Below, one piece after another: positions 25,905-33,161 of a DNA stretch of 35,627 nt. A program made the translations under genes and the position numbers. The DNA comes from CAYSRC01 sp964433495 (GTDB lineage Bacteria > Bacillota > Clostridia > Oscillospirales > Ruminococcaceae), in contig CAYSRC010000023.1 in assembly GCA_964433495.1 (NCBI GenBank), positions 1 through 35,627 on the forward strand. Direction: 5' to 3'. The notes below the pieces were generated by a model, which was not told the DNA's origin, ran no database searches, and saw only the letters and a program-made list of their open reading frames with translations. The stretch's first letter is position 1. Each line of letters begins with the position of its first letter.

Positions 25905-26186
25905 TCATCTCTTTTTCGCGCCCTTTTTCACGTCGTCTCCCTTGATGTACTGCCCGCACATCTTGCAGTACTCGGGCAGGCCGCCGAACATCGGCAGCAG
26001 CTCGCCGCAGTGCGGGCAGCGGTAGTGCACCGTCTTGATGACGGTTGCCGCGCCGAACACCGCAAGGCCGACGCAGCCGGTTATCAGCCCCGCGAGGCCC
26101 TGCAAAAGCAGATACGTCGCCGCGAGGATGACGAGGCTGACGATGTACATGATCGTTGTTATCCTAAGACATTTTTTGAGCTGCAT
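25905..26186 (-). CDS. Small two-helix membrane protein with zinc ribbon
   Basis: 93 aa from ATG 26186, preceded by GTGAGG; a GTG at 26198 in frame is less likely. Two hydrophobic segments (IMYIVSLVILAATYLLLQGL and GLITGCVGLAVFGAATVI) give a hairpin in the membrane. The C-terminal part has paired CPHC and CKMC motifs forming a zinc ribbon, and a basic tail (DDVKKGAKKR) that should be cytoplasmic. No function is recognised. The spacer on its left (25779-25904) shows nothing. Confidence 0.75.
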   Translation of the reverse strand: MQLKKCLRITTIMYIVSLVILAATYLLLQGLAGLITGCVGLAVFGAATVIKTVHYRCPHCGELLPMFGGLPEYCKMCGQYIKGDDVKKGAKKR

Positions 26187-26346
26187 GGCTGTCCTCACTT
26201 TAAATCGGGTGGTAAGGGACGGGGGACGGTTTCACCCCGCGAAGGGGGGCTGCGGCGCCCTTTTGCGCCCGCGGCACCGTGCGCCCTCTACCGAAATATT
26301 ATACCGACATTCGGTCCCTAAAGCAACCCGAAAGGGAGCGGGGGAC

Positions 26347-26375
26347 TTGTGCAAGGGGAAATAATATTGTATAAT
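26347..26375 (+). promoter_or_regulatory. Candidate sigma-A promoter, no gene directly downstream
   Basis: TTGTGC (26347-26352), a 17-bp spacer and a perfect TATAAT (26370-26375). The first gene downstream is the tRNA at 26609, ~225 nt from the predicted start. Between them lie a T run at ~26443 and two overlapping inverted repeats (AATCCTC/GAGGATT and TCGGCAA/TTGCCGA around 26453-26518), so an RNA leader or small RNA is possible. Confidence 0.55.
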
Positions 26376-26608
26376 ATTTAGGCAGCAGCGCACAATTCAC
26401 GGCTGACGCCTTAAACATCGGCTCGCCGGCAGGTTTTCCGTCTTTTTTCAAAAATCCTCGGCAATGCATAAGGTATTCCCTGCGGTTTTTGTTTCATTAG
26501 GCTGAGGATTTGCCGATGCAGTCCGGCGCTTAGAATTATGCGGAGCTGCTTTAAATACTGCGGCGGTTAAGCGGTTGAACAAGGCCGCCTCGGTCAGGTT
26601 TTGGATGT

Positions 26609-26683
26609 TGGGCCGTCGCCAAGCGGTAAGGCAACGGACTTTGACTCCGTCATCCGCCGGTTCAAATCCGGCCGGCCCAGCCA
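26609..26683 (+). tRNA. tRNA-Gln (anticodon TTG), CCA encoded
   Basis: Full cloverleaf of 75 nt: acceptor TGGGCCG paired with CGGCCCA (26673-26679), D-arm GCCAAGCGGTAAGGC, anticodon arm ACGGA-CTTTGAC-TCCGT with anticodon TTG, T-arm GCCGG-TTCAAAT-CCGGC, discriminator G and genomic CCA. The overall pattern matches bacterial glutamine tRNAs. Confidence 0.97.
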
Positions 26684-26684
26684 A

Positions 26685-26724
26685 ACCGCCGCGAGCTTTG
26701 TGCGAGCTTGCGGCGGCTTTTTTT
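26685..26724 (+). terminator. Terminator after tRNA-Gln
   Basis: CCGCCGC and GCGGCGG arms, with AGCT/AGCT pairing inside, followed by seven T at 26718-26724. Confidence 0.88.
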
Positions 26725-26920
26725 GTGAAGCGCGGGGCGGCGTCTTGTGCCGCGGGGTTCGGTGTGAGGTCGGCTTGTGCCGCCGCAGAGCGGGCGCGCC
26801 GTCATTTGCCGAAAGCCGGGTGCGCTCGGGGGCCTAAAACCCGTGCTTCGGGTATTAAAGAATAAGATTTATTAGGAAGACAGAGCGACGCGGGCGGCGC
26901 AAGATCGGGGGACAGAGGCA

Positions 26921-28174
26921 GTGAAGAGGATGTTAAAACGCTTTTTTGCGGCGGCGCTCGTGTGCGCGGTGTGCGCCGTGTGCCTTGCGGGGTGCTGCGG
27001 CAGAGGCCTTACCCTTGTCGCCGTCACCGACATACACTACGCGGGGCGCGAAAACTATGCGTACACGGGCAGCTTTCTGCTCGCCAACGACACGAACGGC
27101 TCGGGCAAGCAGATGCGGTATCTCGACGACATACTCGACGCGTTTATCGCGGAGATGCTCGAGCAAAAGCCCGACGTCATCCTGCTGACGGGCGACAACA
27201 CCTACTCGGGTGCGCGCGAGTCGCACGAAGGGCTTGTGCAAAAGCTGCGGGCGCTGACCGAGGCGGGCATCGTCGTGTTAACGGTGCCCGGCAACCACGA
27301 CATCGTGCGGTGGAGCTATCTCTTTCCGGGCGGCGAGCCGGTGCAGACCGAGTCGCTGACGGCCGACGGGTTCCGCGAGGTGTACGCGGACTTCGGCTAC
27401 GGCGACGCGCTGTCGTGCGACGAGCAGTCGCTTTCCTACGTCTACGACACCGGCAGAGGGGTGCGCCTGTTTATGCTCGACACCAACTTTGTCTACGGCA
27501 CGGGTCTCGGGCAGTTGAGGGACACGACGCTCGCCTGGCTGGAGGGCGAGCTTCGGGCGTGCGCCGAGGCGGGGGACATCCCGCTCGCGGCGGGCCACCA
27601 CAACCTCGCCGTGCACAACCCGCTGTTTACAACGGGCTATACGCTCGGCAACGCGCAGCAGGTGGCCGAGCTGTTCGAGCGGTACGGCGTCGAGCTGTAC
27701 CTCAGCGGTCATCTCCATCCCCAGCACATCGCGCGCGCGGGCTCGGTGACCGACGTCGCGGGGGGCAGCTTTGCCGTCTACCCCCACCGCTGCGGCACGG
27801 TGCGGCTCGAGGGCGGGGAGTGGGAATATCTCTCGCACGAGACCGACGTCGCGGGCTACGCGCGGCGGCAGGGCATAGAGGATGAAAACCTGCTCGGCTA
27901 CCCGCAGTACGGCTTTGACTTTTTCTACGGCAACGCATACGCGCAGGCGAGGCGGAGCCTCGAGGGGCTCACCGACGACGCGGCGCTGCTCGACGACCTC
28001 TGCGACCTCAGCGCGCAGTGCAACGTGTACTATTTCGGCGGCACCCCGTCCCTTATCGACCGAACGCACGAGGCGGAGTTCGAGAGGGTGAGCGAGGGCA
28101 CACGGTGGGGCGCTTACATCCGATCGGTCCTCGACGAGCAGGGCGACCATCTCAGCTGCGGGGGCGAGGACTGA
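26921..28174 (+). CDS. Calcineurin-like metallophosphoesterase lipoprotein
   Basis: 417 aa from GTG 26921; ATG 26930 is a possible start but has the poorer spacing. A basic n-region, hydrophobic core and VCLAGC give lipidation at ~Cys25, so the enzyme acts on the outer face of the membrane. The metallophosphoesterase motifs are complete: TDIHY (Asp37, His39), LLTGDN (~89-93), PGNHD (~123-127), AGHHN and SGHLHPQH. The ~110-residue C-terminal extension is helical and unrecognised. Substrates could be phosphomonoesters, nucleotides or envelope phospholipid derivatives. The next spacer, 28175-28429, holds two stems and no gene. Confidence 0.92.
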   Translation: MKRMLKRFFAAALVCAVCAVCLAGCCGRGLTLVAVTDIHYAGRENYAYTGSFLLANDTNGSGKQMRYLDDILDAFIAEMLEQKPDVILLTGDNTYSGARESHEGLVQKLRALTEAGIVVLTVPGNHDIVRWSYLFPGGEPVQTESLTADGFREVYADFGYGDALSCDEQSLSYVYDTGRGVRLFMLDTNFVYGTGLGQLRDTTLAWLEGELRACAEAGDIPLAAGHHNLAVHNPLFTTGYTLGNAQQVAELFERYGVELYLSGHLHPQHIARAGSVTDVAGGSFAVYPHRCGTVRLEGGEWEYLSHETDVAGYARRQGIEDENLLGYPQYGFDFFYGNAYAQARRSLEGLTDDAALLDDLCDLSAQCNVYYFGGTPSLIDRTHEAEFERVSEGTRWGAYIRSVLDEQGDHLSCGGED

Positions 28175-28223
28175 GGCGGCCCCGGGCGGGCGGCTTGCTC
28201 TTGCTTTGCGGGGAGCGGGACGA

Positions 28224-28244
28224 CCGCCGCTTAAAAAGCGGCGG
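28224..28244. repeat. Inverted repeat after the phosphoesterase
   Basis: CCGCCGCTT (28224-28232) and AAGCGGCGG (28236-28244) are perfect arms, 50 nt after the stop. No T run follows on the plus strand. Confidence 0.6.
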
Positions 28245-28339
28245 CAAACGACGGCCCTCAGCGCTTGGACGCCGTCGGGCCGCGACGGTTTTGTGCGCGG
28301 GGCGTGGAGCGCCCGTGTGCGGCCGCGCCTTCGGCGAGG

Positions 28340-28364
28340 GCCCGTCCGCCGCGCGCGGACGGGC
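28340..28364 (+). terminator. Stem before the GTPase-nuclease gene
   Basis: GCCCGTCCGC (28340-28349) and GCGGACGGGC (28355-28364) with a 5-nt loop, and a T run (CTTTTTT) ~11 nt further on. It probably ends the phosphoesterase transcript or shapes the leader of the next gene. Confidence 0.6.
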
Positions 28365-28429
28365 TTGACTTGAGCTTTTTTGAGATTGATGCCGGCTGAA
28401 AAGCGGGCTTTTGAGGGGAGGGGAACGGT

Positions 28430-30994
28430 TTGAAGCACATTGCACTCGGCATTGTGGCGCACGTCGACGCGGGCAAGACGACGCTGTCCGAGGCGCTTTT
28501 GTATAAAACGGGTGCTCTGCGCGCCCTCGGCAGGGTGGACGACGGAGACTCGTTCCTGGACTCGGAGGAGCTCGAGCGCAGGCGCGGCATAACCGTCCAC
28601 GTAAAACAGGCGGTGATGACGTCGGGCGGCGTCTCGTTTACCCTTGTGGATACCCCCGGGCACGCGGACCTGTGCGCCGACTGTGAGCGGGCGGTGTGGG
28701 CGCTCGACTGCGCGGTGCTGCTCGTCAGCGCGCCCGAGGGGGTCAGGACGCACACCCTCACGCTGTGGCGGATGCTCGAGCGCATGGGGGTGCCGACCTT
28801 TATCTTTGTCAACAAGTGTGACCTGCCCTGCCCCGGGCGGGCGCAGGTGACGGACGAGCTCAGACGGCGGCTGTCGCGGGGGTGCGTCGACCTCGGCGCG
28901 CCCGACGGCGAGCTGTTTGAGCAGGCGGCCATGTGCGACGAGCGCCTGATGGCAAGCTTTTTTGAAAGGGGCGCGCTCGGCGACGACGAGCTTGCGCGGG
29001 CGGTCTTTGAGCGAAAGATCTTCCCGTGCGTGTTCGGCTCGGCGCGGACGCTTGAGGGGGTCGGCGCGCTGCTCGACGCCCTGTGCAGGTTTACGCCGCC
29101 GGGCGCGCGGGAGGACGGCCCGCTCAGGGCGCGGGTGTACAAGATAACGACCGACGAGCGCGGTGCGAGGCTGACCCATATCAAGGTCAATTCGGGCGCG
29201 CTGCACACCCGCGACGCGGTGTCGTCCCGCGGCGGCGAGGAGGAAAAGATCACGGCCCTGCGGGTTTACTCGGGCGAGCGGTTCACCGCCGTCGACACCG
29301 CGCTGCCCGGCATGACGGTGGCGGCGACGGGCCTTGCGAACACCTATGCGGGCGAGGGGATAGGCGAGCCGGACGCGCCCCGTCTCTCTCCGCTGCCCTC
29401 GATGAGCTTTCGGGTGTCGGCGGGGGACGTCGACCCGCACGAAGCCTACTCGAAGCTCAGACGTCTCGGCGAGGAGGATCCCTCCCTCTGCATGCGGTGG
29501 GACCCCGAGAGCGGCGAGATAAGGGTGGACGTGTCGGGAGAGGTGCGGCTTGAGGTCCTCGCAAGCGAGGCCGAAAGCCGATTTGGGCTTGCACTCGTGT
29601 TTGACGAGGGCAGGACGGCCTACCGCGAGACGGTTGCCCGAAAGGTCGAGGGGGTGGGGCACTTTGAGCCCCTGCGGCACTACGCCGAGGTGCACCTGCT
29701 GCTCGAGCCGCTTGAGCGGGGCGGCGGGCTCGAGTTCCGCTGCGCCTGCCGCGAGGACGAGCTGCCCCGTCAGTGGCAGCGGCTCGCGCTCGCGTGCCTC
29801 AGCGAAAAAACGCACAGGGGGGTGCTGACCGGCGCACCGCTGACCGACACCCGCATAACCGTCACGGCGGGGCGCGTAAGCGTCAAGCACACCGAGGGCG
29901 GCGACATCAGAGAGGCGGTTGGCCGCGCCGTGCGGCAGGGGCTTCGCACCGCGGGGACGGTGCTGCTTGAGCCCTGCTGTGCCTTTACCCTCGAGCTGCC
30001 GCGCGAGCACGCGGGCAGGGCGATGGCCGACCTCGAGCGCATGGGCGCCGAATGGGGCGCGCCCGAGTACGACGGCGAGGGCTGCCTGATAAAGGGCAGC
30101 GCGCCGGCGGAAAAGGTTCGCGACTATCCCGCCGAGGTCACCCGCTATACCTCGGGCAGGGGCAGGGTCTATCTCGAGCCCGCGGGCTACCGCCCCTGCA
30201 AGGACGCTGAGGCGGTCGTCGCCGAGGCGGGGTACGACTGCGACGGCGACCTCGCGAACACGGCGGACTCGGTCTTCTGCACCGGGGGCGCGGGCAGGAT
30301 TGTGCCGTGGCACGAGGTGTATGCCCACGCGCACATCCCCGTCGCATACAGGCCCGAGCGGCAGGGGGAGGACGGCGGCGCGGGCGACGTCGTTACCCGC
30401 GAGCGCTCGGCGCGGTACGCGGGGACGCTTGCCGAGGACAGGGAGCTGCTCAAAATCTTTGAGCGCACCTACGGCCCCGTCAAGCGCGACCTCCGCGCGG
30501 CGCTGAAGCGCGCCGAGGACCCCGTTTTGTATGCCGCGGTGCCGAGGGCGCTTGCGCAGGAGTACCTGCTCGTCGACGGATACAACATCATCTTCGCGTG
30601 GGACGAGCTCAGAGCGCTCGCCGAAGTCGACATCGACGAGGCGCGCGAGACGCTGATAAACAGGCTGTGCAACTACCAAGGCTACTGCAAAAACGAGGTG
30701 ATCGTCGTGTTTGACGCCTACCGCGTCGCGGGCGGCGCGGGCTCGGTCGAGCGCAGGCACAACATCAGCGTCGTGTACACCAAGGAGGCCGAGACCGCCG
30801 ACATGTACATCGAGAAGGCGACACGAAGGCTTGTGAAGGAGCGGCGGGTGCGCGTTGCGACGTCGGACGGGCTCGAGCAGCTGATCATCATCGGCGCGGG
30901 CGCGCGCAGAATCTCCGCCGAGATGTTCCACAGCGAGCTCGAGACGGTCGAGCGCGCCGTTGCGGGCATCGTGAGGGCGCTCGGTGACAGCTGA
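28430..30994 (+). CDS. TetM-like translational GTPase fused to Rae1/YacP-like NYN nuclease
   Basis: 854 aa. TTG 28430 is set by the purine-rich GAGGGGAGGGG a few bases upstream. Residues 1-~700 form an EF-G-like protein of the ribosomal-protection (TetM/TetO) branch: G1 AHVDAGKTT (10-18), G2 RGIT (52-55), G3 DTPGH (74-78), G4 NKCD (128-131). A domain IV/V region follows (HYAEVHLLLEPLERGGGLEF, then TADSVFCTGGAGRIVPWHEV). Residues 711-854 form a full NYN domain very like Rae1/YacP: EYLLVDGYNIIFAWDEL, EVIVVFDAYRVAGG, KEAETADMYIEKAT, RVRVATSDGLEQ, with acidic residues where the nuclease site is expected. Rae1 of Bacillus cuts mRNA in the ribosomal A site, where EF-G-like factors also bind. The fusion may deliver the nuclease to the ribosome; antibiotic resistance itself is not shown. 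Confidence 0.9.
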   Translation: MKHIALGIVAHVDAGKTTLSEALLYKTGALRALGRVDDGDSFLDSEELERRRGITVHVKQAVMTSGGVSFTLVDTPGHADLCADCERAVWALDCAVLLVSAPEGVRTHTLTLWRMLERMGVPTFIFVNKCDLPCPGRAQVTDELRRRLSRGCVDLGAPDGELFEQAAMCDERLMASFFERGALGDDELARAVFERKIFPCVFGSARTLEGVGALLDALCRFTPPGAREDGPLRARVYKITTDERGARLTHIKVNSGALHTRDAVSSRGGEEEKITALRVYSGERFTAVDTALPGMTVAATGLANTYAGEGIGEPDAPRLSPLPSMSFRVSAGDVDPHEAYSKLRRLGEEDPSLCMRWDPESGEIRVDVSGEVRLEVLASEAESRFGLALVFDEGRTAYRETVARKVEGVGHFEPLRHYAEVHLLLEPLERGGGLEFRCACREDELPRQWQRLALACLSEKTHRGVLTGAPLTDTRITVTAGRVSVKHTEGGDIREAVGRAVRQGLRTAGTVLLEPCCAFTLELPREHAGRAMADLERMGAEWGAPEYDGEGCLIKGSAPAEKVRDYPAEVTRYTSGRGRVYLEPAGYRPCKDAEAVVAEAGYDCDGDLANTADSVFCTGGAGRIVPWHEVYAHAHIPVAYRPERQGEDGGAGDVVTRERSARYAGTLAEDRELLKIFERTYGPVKRDLRAALKRAEDPVLYAAVPRALAQEYLLVDGYNIIFAWDELRALAEVDIDEARETLINRLCNYQGYCKNEVIVVFDAYRVAGGAGSVERRHNISVVYTKEAETADMYIEKATRRLVKERRVRVATSDGLEQLIIIGAGARRISAEMFHSELETVERAVAGIVRALGDS

Positions 30995-31134
30995 GCGCGG
31001 CGGGAGGGCGGAGCACATTCCTCACCCGCGCCGCTTCGAGCGCCTGAGCGGGATAAAAGGGGCTTTATCGCAGGATGTGCCCGACAGAATCCCTCGTCGC
31101 TGTCACGGGCTTGAAAGACACAGGAGAAAAGCGG

Positions 31135-31187
31135 AAACCGTGAATTATTAGCACTCACATTATACGAGTGCTAATAATTCACGGTTT
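31135..31187. promoter_or_regulatory. CIRCE element inside a 22-bp-arm perfect inverted repeat
   Basis: TTAGCACTC (31148-31156), a 9-bp spacer and GAGTGCTAA (31166-31174) match the HrcA-binding CIRCE consensus exactly. The symmetry continues outward by 13 more bases on each side (AAACCGTGAATTA and its complement) without a mismatch. It precedes the Hsp20 gene by ~180 bp. Confidence 0.95.
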
Positions 31188-31312
31188 GTTCATAATTTCG
31201 CAATCAAATATGCGATATCTGCGGGTAGAATATAGACAGACTTAAAGGAAAGGTCATGATACCGTTGAGCCGCGCAAAAGCGTCGTAACCCGACAGGCCC
31301 CGTCGGATAACA

Positions 31313-31340
31313 TGAACAAGGGGCGGAATAATAGTATAAA
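31313..31340 (+). promoter_or_regulatory. Candidate promoter for hsp20
   Basis: TGAACA (31313-31318), a 16-bp spacer and TATAAA (31335-31340), ~30 bp before the hsp20 start. If real, it lies well downstream of the CIRCE, an unusual arrangement. Alternatives nearer the CIRCE (TTGTTC at 31185) have poor -10 elements. Confidence 0.4.
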
Positions 31341-31370
31341 ACTGTATTGAAAACTTTGGAGGTAAGCATC

Positions 31371-31829
31371 ATGTTTGAACTCAGCCGCAGAAACAACAAC
31401 CGCAATCTCAACAGCTACAACCCCTTCCGCGAGATGGAGGAGTTTGAGAGAAGCTTTTTTGACAGCCCGTTCAGGACGTTCTTCAACAGCGGGGAGCTGG
31501 CCGAATTTAAGACCGACATCACCGACGAGGGCGACCACTATCTGCTTGAGGCCGACCTGCCCGGCTTTGACAAAAAGGATATTCAGCTCGATGTCTCGGG
31601 GGACACCCTCACCGTCAAGGCCGAGCGCCGCTCGAAGATTGAGGAGAAGGACAAGAAGGACAAGATTGTCCGCGTCGAGCGCTCGTACGGCAGCTACAGC
31701 CGGCAGTTCGACGTCTCGGGCATCAATACCGACGGGATAAAGGCAAGATACGAGAACGGTGTTTTGCAACTCACCCTGCCGAAGAGGGAGGTCGCCCTGC
31801 CCGAGGCGAGGCGCCTTGAGATAGAATAA
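31371..31829 (+). CDS. hsp20: Hsp20/alpha-crystallin small heat-shock protein
   Basis: A 152-aa holdase that binds unfolding proteins without ATP. ATG 31371 follows GGAGG (31358-31362). A short disordered N-terminus (NPFREMEEFERSFFDSPF) precedes the alpha-crystallin domain at ~43-140: FKTDITDEGDHYLLEADLPG, DIQLDVSGDTLTVKAERRSK, SYSRQFDVSGINTDGIKARY and the closing ENGVLQLTLPK with the conserved G-V-L. A short charged tail ends LEIE. The upstream perfect CIRCE points to HrcA repression and heat induction, as known for chaperone genes in Firmicutes. Transcribed alone, with a terminator close behind. Confidence 0.95.
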   Translation: MFELSRRNNNRNLNSYNPFREMEEFERSFFDSPFRTFFNSGELAEFKTDITDEGDHYLLEADLPGFDKKDIQLDVSGDTLTVKAERRSKIEEKDKKDKIVRVERSYGSYSRQFDVSGINTDGIKARYENGVLQLTLPKREVALPEARRLEIE

Positions 31830-31847
31830 TACAAACGCACGTTTTGC

Positions 31848-31877
31848 GCGCCGCCCTGAAAAGGGCGGCGCTTTTTT
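31848..31877 (+). terminator. Terminator after hsp20
   Basis: GCGCCGCCCT (31848-31857), loop GAAA and AGGGCGGCGC (31862-31871), followed by six T. Confidence 0.93.
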
Positions 31878-31934
31878 GCCTGTTTGGGGAATAACGGGCG
31901 CAAGCTTTGGGACCGGCGCAGCCCCCCTTACCGC

Positions 31935-32125
31935 GCGGCCGGTCGGTCGGGCTGTCGCTCCGATTAAACCCGACCGTTCGGCTGCTTCCTCCGCGGGGAA
32001 AGCTCAAGGACGACAATCCCTCAGTCGCACAAGCGCGACACGGCTCGCATATTCCCGCGAGTTGTGTCGGCCGTCGTACCGATTACGGCCGACTCTCCCT
32101 TTACACAAGGGAGCCTTTAAAGCCC
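31935..32125. repeat. Hairpin-repeat block, first part of the 31.9-33.0 kb spacer
   Basis: Successive stems with short loops: GTCGC/GCGAC (32024-32039), CTCGC/GCGAG around ATATTCCC (32044-32061), GTCGGCCGT/ACGGCCGAC around CGTACCGATT (32066-32093), then CTCCCTT/AAGGGAG (32094-32114). Several of these loops recur in other blocks. No gene: frames here lack ribosome sites and follow the repeat. Confidence 0.75.
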
Positions 32126-32129
32126 ACAA

Positions 32130-32340
32130 CCTGAGGGGTAGATATAAGCTTTAAGTCCCGGAAACCTTCCCCCGTGGGGGGAAGGGGGACCGCCCCGCGG
32201 TGGATGAGGGGCGAAGAGACGTTCTCATCCGAGCAGGAATTAAGTCAACGAGCTAAACTTACCCCTCATCAGTCGACTTCGTCGACAGCTTCCCCCCACG
32301 GGGGAAGCTCAATGGCCCACAACCCGGGGGATGAGTGTAA
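32130..32340. repeat. Dispersed clostridial-type repeat, also at the window end
   Basis: Contains GGAAACCTTCCCCC, a GGGGGAAGGGGGACCGCCCC stretch, GATGAGGGGCGAAG, then CCTCATCAGTCGACTTCGTC and a CTTCCCCC/GGGGGAAG stem near 32290-32310. The first part returns almost unchanged at 35588-35627. The CCCTCAGTC-x-GAC core also appears at 32020 and 32531. Such repeats are, from memory, common in Oscillospiraceae genomes. Confidence 0.75.
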
Positions 32341-32365
32341 GCTTAAGGGCTTGCTGCATCTCAAG

Positions 32366-32439
32366 CCCCCTTTACCGCGCGTAAATGGAACGACGCGCGG
32401 TACACCTCACGGGAGTATGTGAGGCGTGTGTAAAGGGGG
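32366..32439. repeat. 74-nt element that folds as a three-way junction
   Basis: Outer arms CCCCCTTTAC (32366-32375) and GTAAAGGGGG (32430-32439) enclose two perfect hairpins: CGCGCGT/ACGCGCG (32376-32399) with a loop holding GGAAC, and CCTCAC/GTGAGG (32405-32424) with loop GGGAGTAT. The same two loop types recur on different stems elsewhere in the window. Confidence 0.75.
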
Positions 32440-32520
32440 GCATGGCGAAGCCGTGACGGGGGGATTGTGAGCGGTGGGCTGAGATTGCAACATAGAGCAT
32501 ATTCAGACGACAAGGCCTTG

Positions 32521-32830
32521 CGCGGTCAATCCCTCAGTCAGCTAACGCTGACACGGCTCGCATATTCCCGCGAGTTGGTCGAATGTAAGCGGAACAGACA
32601 TTCGACACACCCCGCAAACTCTCGCGGGGCGTGCCGAGTGTCGTACATTTTTACACTCGGCAGAGTTCACGAGAATATGTGAACCCTGCCGAACGCCGTA
32701 CCGATTGCGACGCGCATCTGCCGCGCGGAGCGGTCAAATATAAACGGAACGGACATTTGACATTCGGCGCGGTATTGTGCGCCTTTCGGCCGTCGTACCG
32801 ATTGCGGCCGACCGTTCGGTAAGGAGCCTA
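32521..32830. repeat. Chain of at least seven hairpins with recurring loops
   Basis: In order: GTCAGC/GCTGAC (~32538), CTCGC/GCGAG (32557-32574), GTCGAATGT/ACATTCGAC with a GGAAC loop (32578-32606), CCCCGC/GCGGGG (32610-32629), GCCGAGTGT/ACACTCGGC with loop CGTACATTTTT (32633-32661), GTTCAC/GTGAAC with loop GAGAATAT (32665-32684), GTCAAAT/ATTTGAC with a GGAAC loop (32733-32761) and GGCCGT/GCGGCC with loop CGTACCGATT (~32790). The part from 32698 is a copy of the 97-bp unit at the window start. The remainder to 33161 is AT-rich leader DNA for the next gene. Confidence 0.8.
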
Positions 32831-33161
32831 AAGAGCGCGGCGGGTATGCAAAACGCCCGCCGCCTGCGCGTTTTCCCCGCCGCAGCAGCAAAAAAGCGCC
32901 GCCGCCCTCGGGAAAAACGGGAGACAGCGTGCGGCAGCCCCCGAAAAATTGTGAATTTTTGGTGAATTTTATATGAATACAATAAAACTCTGACGAATAA
33001 CGGGGCAAATTTCTATCACTCGTGCATAGTAATTCAAGCCTTTAATATGATAAAATTTTTATAACATCCGGGGACGGGGCGCAGTGTACCCGGCCGCAAC
33101 GGGTGTTTATACTGTAGGACTGCTGAAATATTCAGTCAATTTTTTACGGAGGAAAAGAAGA

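Noticed and set aside
26448..26684. Minus-strand frame beginning MAGPAGFEPADDGV across the tRNA
   Set aside because: This is the well-known false protein produced by the antisense strand of a tRNA gene; the tRNA-Gln explains the sequence.
27278..31018. 1246-aa minus-strand open frame
   Set aside because: It is the antisense shadow of the phosphoesterase and GTPase genes in GC-rich DNA, with Arg/Ala/Val/Leu-rich low-information sequence.
31876..32822. Several 60-110-aa frames in the repeat region
   Set aside because: They follow the hairpin repeats, restart in different frames in each copy and lack ribosome sites.
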